64,000 bases of DNA, from NCBI RefSeq assembly GCF_943193095.1, contig NZ_CALPCV010000011.1, positions 1-64,000 on the forward strand, given 5' to 3'. The notes beneath the pieces are model-generated. The model searched no databases, was not told the DNA's origin, and worked only from the letters and a program-made list of their open reading frames with translations. Positions 61,492 through 64,000 of the stretch are shown here, piece after piece. Made by a program: the position numbers and the translations under genes. This DNA is from Parasutterella muris. GTDB lineage: Bacteria; Pseudomonadota; Gammaproteobacteria; Burkholderiales; Burkholderiaceae_F. How positions within the stretch are numbered: position 1 is the stretch's first letter; each line of letters starts with the position of its first letter.

Positions 61492-62346
61492 TTACAGGTT
61501 AAAACGGTTCTCGAAGGCGCGCATGGTATTGTCTAAGAGCATTGCGATGGTCATCGGACCGACACCGCCCGGAACCGGCGTAATAAAGCCCGCGACACGA
61601 GCAACAGCTTCGATATCGACGTCACCGCAGAGTTTTCCTTCCTGATTTCTGTTCATGCCGACATCAATCACGACGGCGCCGGGCTTGACCATGTCATCGG
61701 TCACCAAACCGGCTTTGCCCACGGCGGATACGATAATGTCGGCATTTTTCGCGAGTTCCTTAAGGTTTTTGGTTCTGCTGTGCGCAACAGTGACGGTGGC
61801 GTTCTTCTCAAGGAGCATGAGGGCCATTGGTTTTCCGACAATGTTGCTGCGTCCGATCACCAATGCGTTTGCGCCCTCGAGCGGGCATCCGACGGACTCA
61901 AGCATTTTCATGACGCCGTGCGGCGTGCAGCAACGAAAGCCCTTCAGCCCTGTCACTAGCGCGCCCATATTTTCGACATGGAAGCCGTCCACATCCTTTT
62001 CCGCGGCGATGGATCGGATGACTTTCTGTTCGTCAAAGCCTTTAGGCAGCGGAAGCTGTACCAAGATGCCGTCGACTGAGTCGTCTTCGTTCAGTTCTTT
62101 GATGAGAGAGAGCAGTTCGGCCTCTGAAGCGTCTGCGAGCAGGCGTTTTTCCAAAGAGGTGATGCCGGTGTCGAGGCAGGCTTTGATTTTATTGCGTACG
62201 TAAATTTGGCTTGCGGGGTTGTCTCCGACAAGAATTACGGCAAGGCAGGGCGGTCTCGGCGCGTCAGTGAAGTTTTGGATTTTACTGCGGATTTCCTGTC
62301 GAATACCGGCAGCGAGCGCTTTTCCGTCAATGATGTTGGCAGACAT
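61492..62346 (-). CDS. folD: Bifunctional methylene-THF dehydrogenase/cyclohydrolase FolD
   Basis: A 284-residue enzyme of one-carbon metabolism that interconverts methylene-, methenyl- and formyl-THF. The YVRNKIKACLDTGI segment carries the catalytic Tyr/Lys, and VQLPLPKGF, GRSNIVGKPMALMLL (NADP site) and PVPGGVGPMTIAMLLDNT are all intact. It leads the leftward folD-prlC-xthA group. Confidence 0.96.
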   Translation of the reverse strand: MSANIIDGKALAAGIRQEIRSKIQNFTDAPRPPCLAVILVGDNPASQIYVRNKIKACLDTGITSLEKRLLADASEAELLSLIKELNEDDSVDGILVQLPLPKGFDEQKVIRSIAAEKDVDGFHVENMGALVTGLKGFRCCTPHGVMKMLESVGCPLEGANALVIGRSNIVGKPMALMLLEKNATVTVAHSRTKNLKELAKNADIIVSAVGKAGLVTDDMVKPGAVVIDVGMNRNQEGKLCGDVDIEAVARVAGFITPVPGGVGPMTIAMLLDNTMRAFENRFNL

Positions 62347-62390
62347 AAGTTCCCCGAATAATTTGATTTGAAACTTAGAAATATATCAAT

Positions 62391-62420
62391 AAAAAGAAGA
62401 AAGGAAGGCCGAAGCCTTCC
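62391..62420 (-). terminator. Terminator of the FixJ-type regulator
   Basis: On the minus strand GGAAGGC-TTCG-GCCTTCC is a 7-bp stem with a UUCG loop, followed by a T-rich run. It lies 28 bp beyond the stop of the regulator gene. Confidence 0.9.
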
Positions 62421-62447
62421 CTTTTGAGTTTCTTTAGCGACAGAACA

Positions 62448-63125
62448 TTAGTTCATGTTGTTGTCTTTCAGCGGGGTGCGGTTTGCATTCATCACCACAC
62501 GCATCAGATCGGCAACCGTACCGGAATTTGTCTTATCCATAATTGAGGCGCGATGCGCTTCAACGGTCTTGATGGAAATGCCGAGGTCGGCAGCGATCTG
62601 TTTGTTCAGGCGGCCGCTGACAATACGTTCAAGAACGTGCAGTTCACGCGGTGTCAGCTTGCTGAGAAGTGCGTCGTTGAGCGAGCGCTTTTCAGCTTTA
62701 AGTTTGCGCTGACGGGCTTCCTGAAGCATTCTTTCGATTAAGGAGCGAAGCGCTGCCTGATCGAACGGTTTTTCAATGAAGTCCACTGCACCCTTTTTGA
62801 GAGTGGAGACTGCCATGGATACGTCGCCGTGACCCGAGATGAAGATAATCGGAATATCGCATTTGCGGGCGATCAGATGTTCTTGTACTTCTAGTCCGCT
62901 CATGCCCGGCATTCTGACGTCTAGTACGAGAACAGCGATGGCATTCGGATCGAATTTGGCCAAGAACATTTCTCCGCTTTCGAAGAGCTCAACTCGATAG
63001 CTGGACGCTTCGAGCAGCCACTTCAGCGAATCACGGACGGCCTCGTCGTCTTCAACAATGTAAACGACGCTGGCAGTGTCCGGTGAATCCGGAGTAAAGG
63101 ATTTCGAGGTCATTTGAATCATCAT
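62448..63125 (-). CDS. FixJ/TtrR-type response regulator
   Basis: A 225-residue transcription factor with an N-terminal receiver and C-terminal LuxR-type HTH. The acceptor D69 is in LVLDVRMPG, with the acidic pair EDDEAVRDS near 25 and K in IEKPFD. The HTH is LTPRELHVLERIVSGRLNKQIAADLGISIKTVEAHRASIMDK. Both of the first two ATG are possible starts; the second (63122) is better spaced from GGAAGG. A two-component partner lies upstream (63448 onward). The regulated pathway is not seen here. Confidence 0.9.
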   Translation of the reverse strand: MMIQMTSKSFTPDSPDTASVVYIVEDDEAVRDSLKWLLEASSYRVELFESGEMFLAKFDPNAIAVLVLDVRMPGMSGLEVQEHLIARKCDIPIIFISGHGDVSMAVSTLKKGAVDFIEKPFDQAALRSLIERMLQEARQRKLKAEKRSLNDALLSKLTPRELHVLERIVSGRLNKQIAADLGISIKTVEAHRASIMDKTNSGTVADLMRVVMNANRTPLKDNNMN

Positions 63126-63167
63126 GTACCTTCCACAATAAATTATTTTGCGTTAAATCTGTTAACC

Positions 63168-63186
63168 GATTGAATCAAATTCAATC
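63168..63186. repeat. 19-bp palindrome in the regulator's leader
   Basis: GATTGAAT-CAA-ATTCAATC is a perfect 8-bp inverted repeat with a 3-bp centre, 43 bp before the regulator start and about 11 bp after the predicted transcription start. It could bind a repressor or the regulator itself, or form a leader hairpin. Confidence 0.5.
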
Positions 63187-63203
63187 ACACACCACATATA
63201 GTA

Positions 63204-63232
63204 ATTATATGCGCAAATCACACCCCTGAGAA
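63204..63232 (-). promoter_or_regulatory. Sigma-70 promoter of the FixJ-type gene
   Basis: On the minus strand TTCTCA (63232-63227) and a perfect TATAAT (63209-63204) are 17 bp apart. Transcription would start near 63197, leaving a leader of about 72 nt. The inverted repeat CACCCC/GGGGTG spans the -35 region. Confidence 0.65.
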
Positions 63233-63250
63233 GTATCTATATCGGGGGTG
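63221..63250. repeat. CACCCC/GGGGTG inverted repeat over the -35
   Basis: CACCCC (63221-63226) and GGGGTG (63245-63250) are perfect 6-bp inverted arms separated by 18 bp, centred about 38 bp before the predicted start. That is a usual spot for an activator, so it may be the binding site of the regulator or another factor. Confidence 0.45.
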
Positions 63251-63363
63251 AAGCTATTCTTTACAAATTCACCTGGGAACTATACCTTAGCTAAAACTAA
63301 GTAAGAATTATTACATATTTTTACAGGTGATAACCCGAATTCGACTATTTTAACGGATTTCCT

Positions 63364-63403
63364 AAAAAAATCACCTCCGTTTCCAAAGAAAGCGGGGGTG
63401 ATT
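63364..63403 (-). terminator. Terminator of the sensor kinase gene
   Basis: On the minus strand ATCACC-CCCG...CGG-AGGTGAT forms a long stem (63370-63402) with TTTTTTT behind it. It separates the sensor gene (ends 63448) from the regulator. Confidence 0.88.
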
Positions 63404-63447
63404 AAATATTAAGAAGCAATTCTTTTCTAAGTTTTCTTACCGGGCTG

Positions 63448-64000
63448 TCAGCTGCAGATTTTTAGATCAAAAACGAAGACAGTACCGCCGCCCTCATTAT
63501 CTCTGACTCTAAGCCGTGTGTTGTGTGATTCGGCGATGGTTTGGCAGGTGGACAAACCGAGACCCAGCCCGTTCTTTTTGGTTGAGAAGAACGGTGTAAA
63601 GAGGCTGGCTTTCATCGTGTCGCTGATGCCGGGACCGTGGTCGGCGACCTGAAGTTCCACTTCGTTGGCGCCGACTTTGGCGATAACCGCGATGGTTCGG
63701 TCTGTGCAGCCCGCTTCCAGAATCGCTTCGGCCGCGTTGCGGATCAGGTTCATGAGAATCTGCATGATCTGTACCGGGTCGCAAAGAACATTGGGGAGAA
63801 CCTTCGGCAGTTCATAGATAATGCGAATACCGGCGTACTTTTTCTCAATCAGCTTGCCGAGCTCCTGAGTGTCATTGATGACATTGGCGAGCGGCACATT
63901 TTCGAGTGTCGTCGGTCTGCGTTTGGCGAATGCGCGGATGTTTTTAATAATCTTGTCGATGCGTCCGGCCTGATTCGCAATCTTTTTATAGATCTCGAGG
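63448..64000 (-). CDS. Sensor histidine kinase, C-terminal part (cut by window end)
   Basis: The frame is open to the window edge, so only the last 183 residues are visible. The visible part begins in a helix like the end of HisKA (a dimerisation helix with IRAFAKRRP). It contains a full HATPase domain: N-box LMNLIRNAAEAI, G1 DHGPGIS, and G2 LGLGLSTCQTIAES. It is the FixL/TtrS/DctB type of kinase, and is likely the partner of the FixJ-type regulator 323 bp downstream. The sensor domain and the phospho-accepting His lie beyond the window. Confidence 0.85.
   Translation of the reverse strand, partial: LEIYKKIANQAGRIDKIIKNIRAFAKRRPTTLENVPLANVINDTQELGKLIEKKYAGIRIIYELPKVLPNVLCDPVQIMQILMNLIRNAAEAILEAGCTDRTIAVIAKVGANEVELQVADHGPGISDTMKASLFTPFFSTKKNGLGLGLSTCQTIAESHNTRLRVRDNEGGGTVFVFDLKICS

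Noticed and set aside
1..64000. CRISPR array, intact insertion sequence, toxin-antitoxin or secretion cluster
   Set aside because: I saw no repeat-spacer pattern, no transposase frame and no matching gene groups. The only mobile trace is the integrase remnant at 41966-42146.

Overview
The window looks like chromosome of a betaproteobacterium of the order Burkholderiales, most likely the Sutterellaceae (Sutterella/Parasutterella-like). The evidence is gene order and protein style: rpsB-tsf-pyrH-frr-uppS-cdsA-dxr-rseP-bamA-skp-lpxD-fabZ-lpxA-lpxB-rnhB, glnD-map divergent from rpsB, zipA-ligA, smpB divergent from rnfH then guaB-guaA-tadA-ldcA, and yicC/rph-rdgB-hemW. Base composition is fairly balanced, with AT-rich gaps. 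The genus is an inference; no rRNA gene is present to settle it.

Layout. 1-7.4 kb: a tRNA-Gly(GCC) with a clean promoter, a DUF1178 protein, then a leftward lysine/peptidoglycan-precursor operon (dapC-dapD-dapE-prmB-ABC-F), and queF. 7.6-15.0 kb: zipA, ligA and a nucleoside phosphorylase rightward; glnD and map leftward. 15.1-31.0 kb: a long rightward block for translation, isoprenoid and phospholipid synthesis, outer-membrane assembly and lipid A. 31.0-34.3 kb: ppsR and ppsA, a regulator and its target enzyme. 34.4-37.1 kb: an nfeD-like gene, two adjacent uncharacterised genes that look like diverged paralogues, and an iron-type alcohol dehydrogenase. 37.1-41.7 kb: a secreted PLD nuclease and smpB leftward; rnfH, guaB, guaA rightward. 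41.7-42.6 kb: an AT-rich scar downstream of guaA with a broken P4-type integrase. 42.6-46.3 kb: a TadA with an extra N-terminal domain, ldcA, and a hybrid histidine kinase. 46.4-49.7 kb: ilvB-ilvH-ilvC. 49.8-53.4 kb: yicC leftward; rph, rdgB, hemW rightward. 53.4-57.6 kb: glnA-ntrB-ntrC behind a textbook sigma-54 promoter with two NtrC sites. 57.6-64 kb: an RlmN/Cfr-family enzyme, then leftward xthA, prlC, folD, a FixJ-type regulator and the C-terminal part of its likely sensor kinase, cut by the window edge.

How the genes connect. GlnD (11.7 kb), NtrB/NtrC and GlnA (53.6 kb) are most of a nitrogen-sensing cascade; PII itself is not in the window. The ThDP-dependent acetolactate synthase with IlvC makes branched-chain amino acid precursors. 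Dxr, UppS, CdsA, LpxD/A/B, FabZ, BamA, Skp and RseP build the envelope, and the Dap enzymes and LdcA handle peptidoglycan precursors and recycling.

Most of the window is ordinary core genome. The parts worth a second look are: the paralogous pair of unknown genes at 34.8-35.9 kb, a previously easy-to-miss 43-residue gene at 17.9 kb, the guaA integration scar beside the extended TadA, the glnA control region, the structured rpsB leader, and the regulatory gap upstream of the FixJ-type gene. I found no CRISPR array, no intact mobile element and no clear defence or secretion system.
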